Assembly (NCBI GenBank): GCA_903970475.1
Contig: CAJCIQ010000005.1
Coordinates: forward strand, 1-48,070
DNA length: 48,070 nucleotides
DNA from: Beijerinckiaceae bacterium
Lineage (GTDB): Bacteria > Bacteroidota > Bacteroidia > Chitinophagales > Chitinophagaceae
Direction: 5' to 3'
In this document: in pieces, positions 24,109 through 32,071 of the stretch
Layout: each line of letters starts with the position of its first letter
Numbering within the stretch: the stretch's first letter is position 1
The notes under the pieces: model-generated
Databases searched by the model: none
Seen by the model: the letters and a program-made list of their open reading frames with translations, nothing else
Told to the model about the DNA's origin: nothing
Translations under genes and position numbers: made by a program

Positions 24109-24798
24109 TTAATGTACTCCGCTGATAACCCTCCCATCACTGAGCTCTATCACCCGGTCACAATTTCTGGCAAAATCTTCATCATGCGTAACGGTAATGA
24201 TGGTCTGCCCCTTTTCCCTGGCCAAACCTCGGAAAATATCAAATACCACCTGGGTATTTCGGGAATCCAGGTTCCCGGTAGGTTCATCTCCCATGATAAT
24301 GGAGGGTTCATTGATCAATGCCCTGGCAATGGCGACCCTTTGCTGCTGCCCACCGGATAATTTGGAGGCAGCTTTCATTGCTTGGTCCCTCAGGTCCAGG
24401 GTACTGAGATGCGCCATGGCCTCCTCTTCTATCTGAGCCCTGGACTTCCGGCCTAATTTTAAAGCAGGGAGCATCACATTATGCAGGGCGGTAAATTCAG
24501 GCAGGAGGTAGTGAAACTGAAATACGAATCCAATCTGGCTATTGCGGAAAGCAGCCAGTTCATTCTGGGTCTTTCCAGTCATCTTTTCCCCTGAGACATG
24601 AAGCCCTCCCTCATAATCCGTATCCATAGTGGATAACACATAAAGCAAGGTGGACTTGCCTGACCCGGATTTGCCCACCAAGGCAAGAAATTCGCCTTTT
24701 TGGACGTCAAAACTGATGCCTTTCAGGACCTGGAACCTTTCCGGCTGATCGAAGTACTTGATAATATTTTCGGCGCGAAGCGCTATGGTTGCAGACAT
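24109..24798 (-). CDS. ABC transporter ATPase (MacB/LolD type)
   Basis: Nucleotide-binding subunit of 229 residues, last gene of the export operon. Walker A is LVGKSGSGKSTLLY, the Q-loop region is GFVFQFHYLLPEFTALHNVMLP (typical of LolD/MacB ATPases), the ABC signature is LSGGQQQRVAIARAL, Walker B is IIMGDEPTGNLD, and the switch His is in ITVTHDEDFA. It begins 2 bp after the permease stop and would form a dimer at the inner face of the membrane that powers the mechanotransmission cycle of the permease upstream. Confidence 0.96.
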   Translation of the reverse strand: MSATIALRAENIIKYFDQPERFQVLKGISFDVQKGEFLALVGKSGSGKSTLLYVLSTMDTDYEGGLHVSGEKMTGKTQNELAAFRNSQIGFVFQFHYLLPEFTALHNVMLPALKLGRKSRAQIEEEAMAHLSTLDLRDQAMKAASKLSGGQQQRVAIARALINEPSIIMGDEPTGNLDSRNTQVVFDIFRGLAREKGQTIITVTHDEDFARNCDRVIELSDGRVISGVH

Positions 24799-24800
24799 AA

Positions 24801-26045
24801 CTATCCTCGAATAATAATGACCGGATCAATCCTGGAAGCCCTTCTGGATGGCATATATCCGGCAATGAAGGTCGTAGCCAGGCCAAAACAGAAGGCCATA
24901 CTATAATCCTGCCATCGATAGGCCATTGGTAGGTATTTCAAACTGGCTATCCGAAAGGGGATGTGGTTCACCGTCACGGAGACCGCATAACCAAATAAGA
25001 GCCCAATCACCCCACCCACCAAACCTATGACCATGGCCAGGGTGAGAAATATCCGGGTAATGTCTTTGCCATTAAAGCCCATGGCCTTTAAGATGGCAAT
25101 CTCCCTGATCTTTTCATTGATGGTCATGTTCATGATGTTGTAGATGCCAAAACCCGCCACCAACAATATCGTCAGGGAAACCGCCACTGCAATGATATCC
25201 CTGAGCCTGGATCCGGCCTCCAGTTGTTGATTGGAAGCCTGCCAGGATTCTGTTTTATAGGGGATGATGGGGGCTATTCTTCGGGCTACCTTTTCTGCCT
25301 GGTGGAAATCCCCGATGTTCACCTGTATATCGGTTACATAGTCCGCATTCTTGGCCAGCAACTGACGGGTGGCGCCAATGGACAAGTAAGCCTTTGTTTT
25401 ATCCACGCTGGTCACATTGGTCTGAAAAATGCCAATGACCTTGTACGTTTTGGCGTTACCATCGGCAGTCAGCACGTTCACATTGTCATCAACATGTAAA
25501 CTCAAATTAGCCGCCAACCCGCTGCCCAGTATCAATCCGTCGTTGCGGTATTTCAATGCATTCCAGTTCCCTTCCAGCATGTAAGTTGCACTTTGGAAAA
25601 CCCGGTTTTCATTTTCCACATCCACCCCGGACAAGGTTCCGTTCACCTTATTGGCTCCGTTACGAAAAAACACATTGACATTCACCTCGGGGGTTATGGC
25701 TTTCAACTCCGGCTGCTGTCTTAAAAAATGAATGATCTCCCCGGAGTGCTTTATCCCTTCCGTATACTGGATAACCCTGGCACTGCGGATGTTGGAAAGG
25801 GTGCCTTCGGGATAGACTTTACGCACCAGGTCTGTGTTGTCCGCAGGACCATCGTTGTATACCCTTATATGCGCCAGAGCGCTGAAAGCCAGATCCGTTT
25901 GTACGTCATTGACACCGGTCATAAAGCTGTTCATAAAGACATACATGGAAATACCAAAGGTTACGCCCATAACCGCCACAAGCGTCTGTTTTAATTTAGA
26001 CGTCAGGTAGACAAAAGCAATTTCATAATTGACGGGCCCCTTCAT
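24801..26045 (-). CDS. FtsX/LolC-type ABC permease
   Basis: Inner-membrane subunit of 414 residues with four helices: one near residues 15-40 (LVAVMGVTFGISMYVFMNSF), then a large periplasmic MacB-type core (about 45-285), then three C-terminal helices starting with IAVAVSLTILLVAGFGIYNIMNM. The cytosolic coupling segment INEKIREIAILKAMGFNGKDI is the canonical FtsX loop contacting the ATPase. It is 3 bp from the adaptor gene and 2 bp from the ATPase gene. The single-copy length (about 400) differs from the duplicated orphan permeases elsewhere in this window. Confidence 0.95.
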   Translation of the reverse strand: MKGPVNYEIAFVYLTSKLKQTLVAVMGVTFGISMYVFMNSFMTGVNDVQTDLAFSALAHIRVYNDGPADNTDLVRKVYPEGTLSNIRSARVIQYTEGIKHSGEIIHFLRQQPELKAITPEVNVNVFFRNGANKVNGTLSGVDVENENRVFQSATYMLEGNWNALKYRNDGLILGSGLAANLSLHVDDNVNVLTADGNAKTYKVIGIFQTNVTSVDKTKAYLSIGATRQLLAKNADYVTDIQVNIGDFHQAEKVARRIAPIIPYKTESWQASNQQLEAGSRLRDIIAVAVSLTILLVAGFGIYNIMNMTINEKIREIAILKAMGFNGKDITRIFLTLAMVIGLVGGVIGLLFGYAVSVTVNHIPFRIASLKYLPMAYRWQDYSMAFCFGLATTFIAGYMPSRRASRIDPVIIIRG

Positions 26046-26048
26046 ATT

Positions 26049-27143
26049 TTATTTCCCCTTTGGTAAAACGATATTGTCTGCCGTGGTCAATCCTTCCAGA
26101 ATCTCTGTATAGTCCAGGTTGCGGATACCCGTTTTTACCTGTACCTCTTTATGACCCGCGGCCAGTATCACCTTGTCTCCTGTTTCAAGGTATAAGGTCG
26201 GAATGACGAGCACACTGTCCCTTTGGCTAATGATGATATTGGCCTGGAGTTGGGTGCCGTCTCTGAGTATCCCTTGTGGAAGTTGACCGCTAAAGTCTGC
26301 CTCGGCTATAAAAGACTGATCACTGCTGTCAAAGGAGGGATATACCTTGGTGAGTATGGCTTTATAGACCTTTGTTTTTTCCGTATTCAGCGAAACCAAT
26401 ACGGATTGTCCAACACTTACGCGATCAATATCGTCTTCTGCAATAAAGAGTTTGATATACATATGTCCGGCGCTAACCCCCGCCAGCACATCCCCTTTCC
26501 GCACCAATTCACCGGCACGCTTATTAACGGACAATACGACCCCTTTGGTTTGAGCGGTCAGCAGATAATATTTGCCGTTTTCTTTCTGTATCCTTAGTTG
26601 AGCCTGGGCGTTGTCTGTGTTTAAGGCCAGTGTTTTCTGAAGGTCAGCCTTGTTTTTCTCTAAAACATGAAGGTTCGTCTGAGAAGCCTGCATGGTGAGC
26701 TTGGCATTGTCGTAATCTATGCGGGCCACGGCTTTGGTGGGAAGCAAGCGTTCATAACGCTGAAAATTGATAGAGTCCACCTTATATTTTTCCTGGGCTT
26801 GGCGGATTTGCAGCTCCAACTGCGCTAATTGGGGAGAGGTGGACGCCTTATTGGTCAGGGCATACACATAATTATCCTTTGCATTGCGTACCTGGGTTTG
26901 CTGGATTTCTCCTGAAATACGAAACAGGGGTTGACCCGAACGTATGCTATCGCCTTCGGTCACATAGGCCACCGACAGGTATCCGTCGGTGTTGGCTATG
27001 ACCTTATACCCTTGTTTGGTGTCCATGTTTCCATTGGCGAAAACGGCTTCCACGATATTCCTTTTCTCGGGACTTATTTGTGTTTTGTCCCTGCAAGCAG
27101 CCAATAAGCAGATCATTGAACATCCGTAAAGGATTAATCTCAT
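26049..27143 (-). CDS. Periplasmic adaptor lipoprotein (HlyD/MacA family)
   Basis: Membrane-fusion protein of 364 residues. The N-terminus has a lipobox (CLLAACRD), so it is probably a lipoprotein anchored through Cys17. After a first half-lipoyl segment (GYLSVAYVTEGDSIRSGQPLFRI) comes a long alpha-helical hairpin (about 75-190, rich in Q/K/L: LAQLELQIRQAQEKYKVD ... LHVLEKNKADLQKTL). The second half-lipoyl (KGVVLSVNKRAGELVRKGDVLAGV), a beta-barrel and a membrane-proximal domain follow. It bridges the permease to the TolC-like channel. It is 11 bp downstream of the TolC gene. Confidence 0.94.
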   Translation of the reverse strand: MRLILYGCSMICLLAACRDKTQISPEKRNIVEAVFANGNMDTKQGYKVIANTDGYLSVAYVTEGDSIRSGQPLFRISGEIQQTQVRNAKDNYVYALTNKASTSPQLAQLELQIRQAQEKYKVDSINFQRYERLLPTKAVARIDYDNAKLTMQASQTNLHVLEKNKADLQKTLALNTDNAQAQLRIQKENGKYYLLTAQTKGVVLSVNKRAGELVRKGDVLAGVSAGHMYIKLFIAEDDIDRVSVGQSVLVSLNTEKTKVYKAILTKVYPSFDSSDQSFIAEADFSGQLPQGILRDGTQLQANIIISQRDSVLVIPTLYLETGDKVILAAGHKEVQVKTGIRNLDYTEILEGLTTADNIVLPKGK

Positions 27144-27154
27144 AAGGATGAAAT

Positions 27155-28489
27155 TTATGGGTTCCTACCCAGGATGGTTGCCCGGGTAGTATACAAATTG
27201 GACAAATTATTCAGGTAGGCATTCTCTGAGGTGAGGTAATCCTCAAAAACTTTCAAATACAGGTCCAGGGCCAGCAGGCCTTCCCCATACTTTTGTCTGG
27301 CCAAAGCCTCATTATCCCCAAATAACAGAAAATTTTCCCTGGCCGCCTTGGTCATAGCCAGGTCATTGAGGTATTGCTTATGTAACAAGTCGTCCCCCAC
27401 GGCACTTTGAAGCTGGGCATTGTCGTATTGAAGGGCTGCAATTTTCTCTGAAACGGTAGCGCTGCGTACATTTCCACTATTGTAAAAACCGGTGAATAAG
27501 GGCACGTTGAGGTTTAGCCCTATATAAGAATAATTACTCCAGGCTCCATGTGTAAAGGATGGAGTCAACTGGTCCTGAAACTGCTGATATCCATAATAAC
27601 CATCCAGGGATAGGCTGGGATAGAAAGCTGACTGTTTCTGCCTTTTTGTGAGGGTAGCAGTGGATAGTTGCAGTTGATAAACATCCAGGTTTTTATCCGG
27701 ACCCAATATAAAAGGCTGTTCAGACGTGCTTTCCTTTATATCCAGGGTATCGGTGAAAGCAATACCATCACCAGACTTTTTCCCTAACAACATGCTCAGA
27801 TTCGCCAAGGCTTGATCAAACAATTGCTGGCTTTGGGCCAGGTTAATTTGCACATCCCCCCGATTGATCTTTGCCTGATTGAGGGCGGTAGCATCCGTTA
27901 AACCTTGATCCAATCTCCACCCAGCCACCGTAACCAAACTATCGGCCAGTTGCTGGTCTCTTAGGGCCACCTGGATGGAGGCTCGTGCAATCAACAAGGC
28001 ATAATAATTTCGGGCGGTGTTTTCTCTTAAGGACTGGAGATAGCTTCCTTCCTGGGCTTGGTTCAATAAAACATTATTGCTGGCTATTTTGGTAGATAAG
28101 ACAGACGTCCAGTTGAATACGGTTTGGGTGGCCGATAAACCTGCCCCATAATTGAATTGTTTACCAAAGCGCACGTCATAAGTGGTTCCAGGCCGGTTAA
28201 TCAATTCTCCAGGTACAGGCGTAACAGGCAGATATAAATTATCCTGAGCGGTGACGCCTGCCCCCACACTGGGATAATAAAAGCTTTGGGAAGTTCGCTG
28301 ATCCAGGGAGGCTTTCCTAACGTTGAGCTGATAAATTTTCACGGAGGGATTATCCCTTAACACCTGATGCCATACACTATCAAATGAGGGGAAACTTAGA
28401 ACGGAGGGAACATTTTGACCAAAGGCGGATGTCACCAGCAACAAATAAATCCCAACCAAAAGCGATTTTACAATGGCTACTCTTTCCAT
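27155..28489 (-). CDS. TolC-family outer membrane efflux protein
   Basis: Outer-membrane channel of 444 residues with a signal peptide (LLVGIYLLLVTSAFGQ). It is the first gene of the tolC-adaptor-permease-ATPase operon. The duplicated OEP domain shows the expected helical pattern: two long helical halves with ARNYYALLIARASIQVALRDQQLADSLV in the first, LDLYLKVFEDYLTSENAYLN in the second, and strand segments such as YYPSVGAGVTAQ and FYPSLSLDGYYGYQQF. The operon would make a MacAB-TolC-like tripartite pump; the substrate (drug, peptide or lipid) cannot be inferred. A strong promoter within a long inverted repeat lies 34 bp upstream. Confidence 0.95.
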   Translation of the reverse strand: MERVAIVKSLLVGIYLLLVTSAFGQNVPSVLSFPSFDSVWHQVLRDNPSVKIYQLNVRKASLDQRTSQSFYYPSVGAGVTAQDNLYLPVTPVPGELINRPGTTYDVRFGKQFNYGAGLSATQTVFNWTSVLSTKIASNNVLLNQAQEGSYLQSLRENTARNYYALLIARASIQVALRDQQLADSLVTVAGWRLDQGLTDATALNQAKINRGDVQINLAQSQQLFDQALANLSMLLGKKSGDGIAFTDTLDIKESTSEQPFILGPDKNLDVYQLQLSTATLTKRQKQSAFYPSLSLDGYYGYQQFQDQLTPSFTHGAWSNYSYIGLNLNVPLFTGFYNSGNVRSATVSEKIAALQYDNAQLQSAVGDDLLHKQYLNDLAMTKAARENFLLFGDNEALARQKYGEGLLALDLYLKVFEDYLTSENAYLNNLSNLYTTRATILGRNP

Positions 28490-28499
28490 GTTTACAATT

Positions 28500-28552
28500 A
28501 AGCAGACCCTACCATATACTTACAAATATATGGTACGGGATCTGCTTACCAA
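28500..28552 (-). promoter_or_regulatory. Export-operon promoter inside a long inverted repeat
   Basis: On the minus strand -7 TATATTTG (28523-28530) and -33 TTG (28550-28552) are 19 bp apart. The inner palindrome TACCATATA (28510-28518) / TATATGGTA (28527-28535), with an 8-bp spacer, covers the -7 element. It extends outward through CCC/GGG to AAGCAGA (28500-28506) / TCTGCTT (28541-28547) with single-base bulges. This is a likely repressor operator; a terminator for the small HTH gene upstream is unlikely because no U-run follows. Confidence 0.72.
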
Positions 28553-28572
28553 CAGCGGCGGCTCGACTTATC

Positions 28573-28857
28573 TTAATCTTTATCCCCGTCCTGTGCTGCT
28601 GCACCCGGCTCAACTGATGTAGATTTTTCCGCTGCTTTGTGTTTTTTTCTGGGCCGGGTTTTCAGGGAAGGCCTTACCCGATCTTTGACGGTTCTTTTGG
28701 CCAGAAACGCCTCAATCACGTTTTCGTCAAACCGGATGCACTTCCTGGAAATCCGGATAAAGGGAATTTTCCTTTCACTAACCCATTTGTCTACCGCTTT
28801 GACGGTAACGCCAAATAGTCTTGCCACGTCCTTCTTCATCAACAACCTCGTAATCAT
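28573..28857 (-). CDS. Excisionase/MerR-like HTH protein
   Basis: Small DNA-binding protein of 94 residues. The N-terminal ~55 residues form a winged helix of the excisionase/MerR type: LLMKKDVARLFGVTVKAVDKWVSERKIPFIRISRKCIRFDENVIEAFLA. The remaining ~35 residues are a lysine/arginine-rich then acidic low-complexity tail (RPRKKHKAAEKS ... GAAAQDGDKD). It reads toward the export operon and ends 26 bp before the inverted repeat, and it diverges from the CI-like gene at 28969. It could be a leftover directionality factor of a mobile element or a local regulator of the export operon. Confidence 0.8.
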   Translation of the reverse strand: MITRLLMKKDVARLFGVTVKAVDKWVSERKIPFIRISRKCIRFDENVIEAFLAKRTVKDRVRPSLKTRPRKKHKAAEKSTSVEPGAAAQDGDKD

Positions 28858-28877
28858 ATCTATGTGACTTTATTATA

Positions 28878-28969
28878 CAAAGATATTGCTCAATTAATCG
28901 TTAATAACATATATAAACTGTTTTGATGAACAACATTTCCACATTATATTGCAATAAAATATTGCAATA
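28878..28969. promoter_or_regulatory. Divergent control region with TATTGCAATA boxes
   Basis: Two perfect palindromes TATTGCAATA (28947-28956 and 28960-28969) are 13 bp apart; the second runs into the ATG of the plus-strand gene. A related TATTGCTCAAT lies at 28884-28894. On the minus strand CAAAGATA (28878-28885) reads TATCTTTG, a good -7 for the HTH gene. On the plus strand TTTTG (28921-28925) and TATATTG (28946-28952) are possible -33 and -7 elements, the latter overlapped by the first box. The layout fits autorepression by one of the two flanking regulators. Confidence 0.6.
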
Positions 28970-29541
28970 TGGAAGTGAAAAAGGAATTAACCCTTCTGTT
29001 ATCAGAAGTCAAATTCAAGTATGGAAAGGATAGAAGGACAATAGAAAAGGAGCTAAACTACTCACCCAACTATATAGACCAGATTATTTCAAAGGGGGGA
29101 AGTGGGAAATTCCTGGAAAAGCTAAAAGAATATGCCAACCGACTGGCAGAGATGGAGGAAGAAAACAAGTTCGAGGAAGCACCTAAAAGCTATAGGTCAA
29201 CAACAAAGCTTACCCAGGATAGCCTCTGGAATCAGATGCCCCAATATTGGGATTGTGATTATGTGACCTATGCGGTGGGTGCGCACATGCAACCCCTTAT
29301 CCAAAACAATGCCCTGGTAGGCGGTAAGCGCCTGGAGGACCTGTCATTTCTGGTGTTTGGAGAAGTATACATTCTCAGGGCCTTTAATGGAATGGAAACC
29401 ATACGCTATGTACTGCCTGATCCGGCGAATAGCCAGGGCCTGCTCTTATTGGGCAGTAAAGACAACACCCCTAAGACCTTTATCCTGCGTTCATCCTTAA
29501 GTCAGGTATTCAAAGCCAGGTTTGTGATTAATCCCCTTTGA
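28969..29541 (+). CDS. CI/LexA-like regulator with inactive S24 domain
   Basis: Protein of 190 residues. An N-terminal helical region (KFKYGKDRRTIEKELNYSPNYIDQIISKGG, about 15-44) looks like a divergent XRE helix-turn-helix. A charged linker is followed by an S24-like fold from about residue 95 (YVTYAVGAHMQPLIQNNALVGG, then GEVYILRAFNGMETIRYVLPD). In active S24 peptidases the first motif carries the nucleophile Ser (GDSM) and the later strand carries a Lys. Here the positions hold His106 and Ile/Arg, so self-cleavage is not expected. The protein may still dimerise and bind the TATTGCAATA boxes at its own start. The last 14 bp overlap the convergent serine hydrolase gene. Confidence 0.75.
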   Translation: MEVKKELTLLLSEVKFKYGKDRRTIEKELNYSPNYIDQIISKGGSGKFLEKLKEYANRLAEMEEENKFEEAPKSYRSTTKLTQDSLWNQMPQYWDCDYVTYAVGAHMQPLIQNNALVGGKRLEDLSFLVFGEVYILRAFNGMETIRYVLPDPANSQGLLLLGSKDNTPKTFILRSSLSQVFKARFVINPL

Positions 29542-30790
29542 GGGATGCATATACGATCTGCTCAAATTTAGTAGAAATGTCATAGTGGCTATTGGGTGTT
29601 TGCTGGGTCATGATCAGGCAGACCATTTTTACTGTTGGATCTGCCCAATAAGTTGTCCCAAAAAATCCTCCCCAACTGAAACTACCTTCATGACGAGGAT
29701 TCCTGGAAGCCGACAGGGCGCTCGTAATATCAAACCCCAAACCGAAATTGTCTGTTCCATTGAACAAAAAATCCAACTGACCGTGGGTCATCAGCTCCAC
29801 TGTCCGGGGGCCTAAGATCCTCTTCCCATTATACATGCCTTTATTGAGCATCATTTGCAGGAATACGGCATAATCAAAGGCCGTTGAAGTCAGACCGGCT
29901 CCGCCGGAAAAATAATGTTTGGGGAGGATAGGATAGTCAGGATCTACGTCCAGTTTCGCTTTATCCCAGAGGACCACATGACCGGATGAATCCTCGGTAT
30001 ACACAGCAGTCAATCGGGAGGCCTTGGAAGCGGGCACATTGAAATAGGTGTCCTTCATCCCCAAGGGCTGAAATAGTCGCGTTCTCAAAAAGGTCTCCAG
30101 GTCCTGGCCACTGATGACTTCTATCAGGCATCCAATGACGTCTATGCTGAGGCTATACACCCATTTCTCACCAGGTTGATAACCCAAGGGTAGTTTAGCT
30201 AAGGTATTGATCCTCTCCTTCAGGTCCGCGTTCACCACGCCTAACCCAGGTGAAATGCCGGCTTTGGCATAAATGGCCTTCATATCAGGAGTCCCAATGA
30301 CAGCATAATCCAACCCGGAGGTATGGGTTAATAAGTCCCTGAAGGTGATATCCCTTTTGGCAGGCACCGTTGTATACGTTGTATCTGTTGCGTTGTATTT
30401 ATCCAGGACCCGCATATGGGAAAAGGCAGGCAAAAAATGGGAGATGGGCTCGTCCAGGGTGAACTTACCTTCTTCCCACAAGGTCATCAACCCTACGCTG
30501 ACAATGGCTTTTGTCTGGGAGGCAATCCGGAATAGGGCGTTGGTGGGCATGGGTACTTTACCTTCTTTGTCTAAGGTGCCATAGCCTTTATATTGAGCGA
30601 TATGGTTATCCTTGACTATAATGGTCACCACCCCTTTAACCCATCCATTACGGATATATCCATCGATCAGGGTATCTATCCTGGAAAGTCTATCCAGATC
30701 AAATGATGGACTGGCGGGGCCGGTTTGAATGGTCTGGGCTTGGGAATAATAGCAACAAAAGAGAATGGAACAGAGCAAGATTCTTTTCAT
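29528..30790 (-). CDS. Serine hydrolase, class C beta-lactamase fold
   Basis: Secreted penicillin-binding-protein-like hydrolase of 420 residues with a signal peptide (MKRILLCSILFCCYYSQAQ). The SxxK motif is ASQTKAIV (about residue 90), the second motif is YSLS in place of YxN, and the third region is GGFFGTTYW in place of the KTG box. The family blocks FRIASQTKA, LLTHTSGLDY and YQPGEKWVYS are clear. This branch includes esterases and D-amino-acid peptidases more often than true beta-lactamases, and resistance should not be assumed. It is a single gene, divergent from the NTF2-like gene. Confidence 0.92.
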   Translation of the reverse strand: MKRILLCSILFCCYYSQAQTIQTGPASPSFDLDRLSRIDTLIDGYIRNGWVKGVVTIIVKDNHIAQYKGYGTLDKEGKVPMPTNALFRIASQTKAIVSVGLMTLWEEGKFTLDEPISHFLPAFSHMRVLDKYNATDTTYTTVPAKRDITFRDLLTHTSGLDYAVIGTPDMKAIYAKAGISPGLGVVNADLKERINTLAKLPLGYQPGEKWVYSLSIDVIGCLIEVISGQDLETFLRTRLFQPLGMKDTYFNVPASKASRLTAVYTEDSSGHVVLWDKAKLDVDPDYPILPKHYFSGGAGLTSTAFDYAVFLQMMLNKGMYNGKRILGPRTVELMTHGQLDFLFNGTDNFGLGFDITSALSASRNPRHEGSFSWGGFFGTTYWADPTVKMVCLIMTQQTPNSHYDISTKFEQIVYASLKGD

Positions 30791-30873
30791 ATAGCTCGAA
30801 GGATGTTTATTCTAATATAGTCCATAATCGGGCAATTTTCATACAAACCCTATCTTTATGGCAAATGTTATAC

Positions 30874-31353
30874 ATGAAACGGCTTATCACCTTTGCTTTT
30901 CTGTTGATCAGCAGCTTCCTGGTTTCCCATAAGGTTATGGCGCAGACCGGCGCATCCACCGCTGGCATAGATTCAGTGAAAGCGGCCGTCAATGCATTAT
31001 TTGACGCGATGAAAAGGAGTGATTCCACGGCCATTTCGGGCAGTTTTCATCCCAGGGCCATCATTCAATCCATAGATGAAAGCGGGGGGCAAATCCAGGT
31101 AAAAAGTCACGCTGTCAATGAATTTGCGCGCATCATCAGCGCCTTTCCTGCCGGAGCAGCCGACGAACAAGCCACCCTGTCAACCGTGAACGTAGATGGT
31201 AACCTGGCTTCTGTTTGGGCCCCCTATCGCTTTATCTTCCGGGGCAATTTCCATCATTGTGGGGTAGATGCGATCCAGCTTGTACGTATAGATGGTGTTT
31301 GGAAGATCCAATATATCCTGGATACGGAACATAAACAAGGCTGCCCCCAATAG
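30874..31353 (+). CDS. Secreted NTF2-like (SnoaL/DUF4440-type) protein
   Basis: Protein of 159 residues; the ATG at 30874 begins a signal peptide (MKRLITFAFLLISSFLVSHKVMAQ). The mature part follows the NTF2-like cone fold: SVKAAVNALFDAMKRSDSTAISGSFHPRAIIQSI ... VWAPYRFIFRGNFHHCGVDAIQLVRIDGVWKIQYILDT. Members of this group are periplasmic proteins of unknown ligand. Upstream, CCCTATCTTTA resembles a -7 element with a final A. No partner gene is evident; a GC-rich repetitive patch follows the stop. Confidence 0.87.
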   Translation: MKRLITFAFLLISSFLVSHKVMAQTGASTAGIDSVKAAVNALFDAMKRSDSTAISGSFHPRAIIQSIDESGGQIQVKSHAVNEFARIISAFPAGAADEQATLSTVNVDGNLASVWAPYRFIFRGNFHHCGVDAIQLVRIDGVWKIQYILDTEHKQGCPQ

Positions 31354-31355
31354 GA

Positions 31356-31402
31356 GCAGCCAGGTGCTTGCGGGTCCCCGCAGTTCAGCACTTGCGGGAC
31401 CA
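31356..31402. repeat. GC-rich degenerate tandem repeat between convergent genes
   Basis: Two imperfect copies of about 23 bp (GCAGCCAGGTGCTTGCGGGTCC, then CGCAGTTCAGCACTTGCGGGACC with related spacing) fill the gap between the NTF2-like gene and the adhesin gene. It resembles in composition the patches at 736-787 and 3071-3119. Confidence 0.5.
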
Positions 31403-31421
31403 GCGGTCCAGCCTTTGCAGC

Positions 31422-32054
31422 TCAGCTCTTTCGGCAGTAAATATCCCCACTGATCGATTCCAGGACTATAGAGATATCCCCTCCCCCATTGAGGTTGGTG
31501 TTGATATGGCCGCCCACCTGTCTGGGTTGGGTTTTGTCCAGTGGAAAATCCAGGTCGGAATACACATTCCCGCTGATGGTGCTCATCTCAAGGGAGGCTT
31601 TCTTCTCTGGTGAGACCGCCATATCCACAAATCCACTGATGGTTTTGGCCTTCACCTGACCCAGCCCACCTCTGATGACAATATTTCCGTTGATCGTATT
31701 GACATCCAGATTTACGCCTTTGGGAACATATACCGTAAAGGTTATATCAGCCCTGCAACTACAATTGCAATGCGGGGGCTGTTCCAGTCTGGCTTTCACC
31801 TCAAAGCGCTTGTCGCCTGTACCATCAAAGGTGACCTGGTAGTCATCGTTATGCTTATTGGAGTCGATGTTGATGGAGCCTTTGACGTACACTTCATTCT
31901 TATCCCAGACTTGTATGTTGATGGAATCGGTGATCTGTAGATCCAGCTTCACATCAGCGCCGGGTTGAAGCGGAAATTGTTTTTCGATGATTTTCTGAGC
32001 ATGTACCTGGGAGGCGAAAATACCCAGCATCACTATGGCGTATACTTTTTTCAT
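31422..32054 (-). CDS. DUF4097-like adhesin-type beta-helix protein, second copy
   Basis: Exported protein of 210 residues, last gene of the sigma/anti-sigma operon. Signal peptide MKKVYAIVMLGIFASQVHAQ; the rest is a beta-solenoid with repeated IxGxI/ISG turns (TINGNIVIRG, TISGFVDMAV, TISGNVYSDLD, SISGDIYCRK). A cysteine cluster HCNCSC (about residue 95) is unusual. It shares order and ending with the preceding gene, so the two look like a tandem duplication. The role of such proteins is unproven; envelope surface or stress response is inferred from the operon. Confidence 0.88.
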   Translation of the reverse strand: MKKVYAIVMLGIFASQVHAQKIIEKQFPLQPGADVKLDLQITDSINIQVWDKNEVYVKGSINIDSNKHNDDYQVTFDGTGDKRFEVKARLEQPPHCNCSCRADITFTVYVPKGVNLDVNTINGNIVIRGGLGQVKAKTISGFVDMAVSPEKKASLEMSTISGNVYSDLDFPLDKTQPRQVGGHINTNLNGGGDISIVLESISGDIYCRKS

Positions 32055-32071
32055 AAATTTCGTTTTTGGTG

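Noticed and set aside
28573..29541. Prophage or integrative element
   Set aside because: Only the switch-like regulator pair is present; no integrase, attachment repeats or structural genes were seen nearby.
29528..30790. True beta-lactamase resistance gene
   Set aside because: The second and third active-site boxes differ from class C beta-lactamases, so a general serine hydrolase is the safer call.
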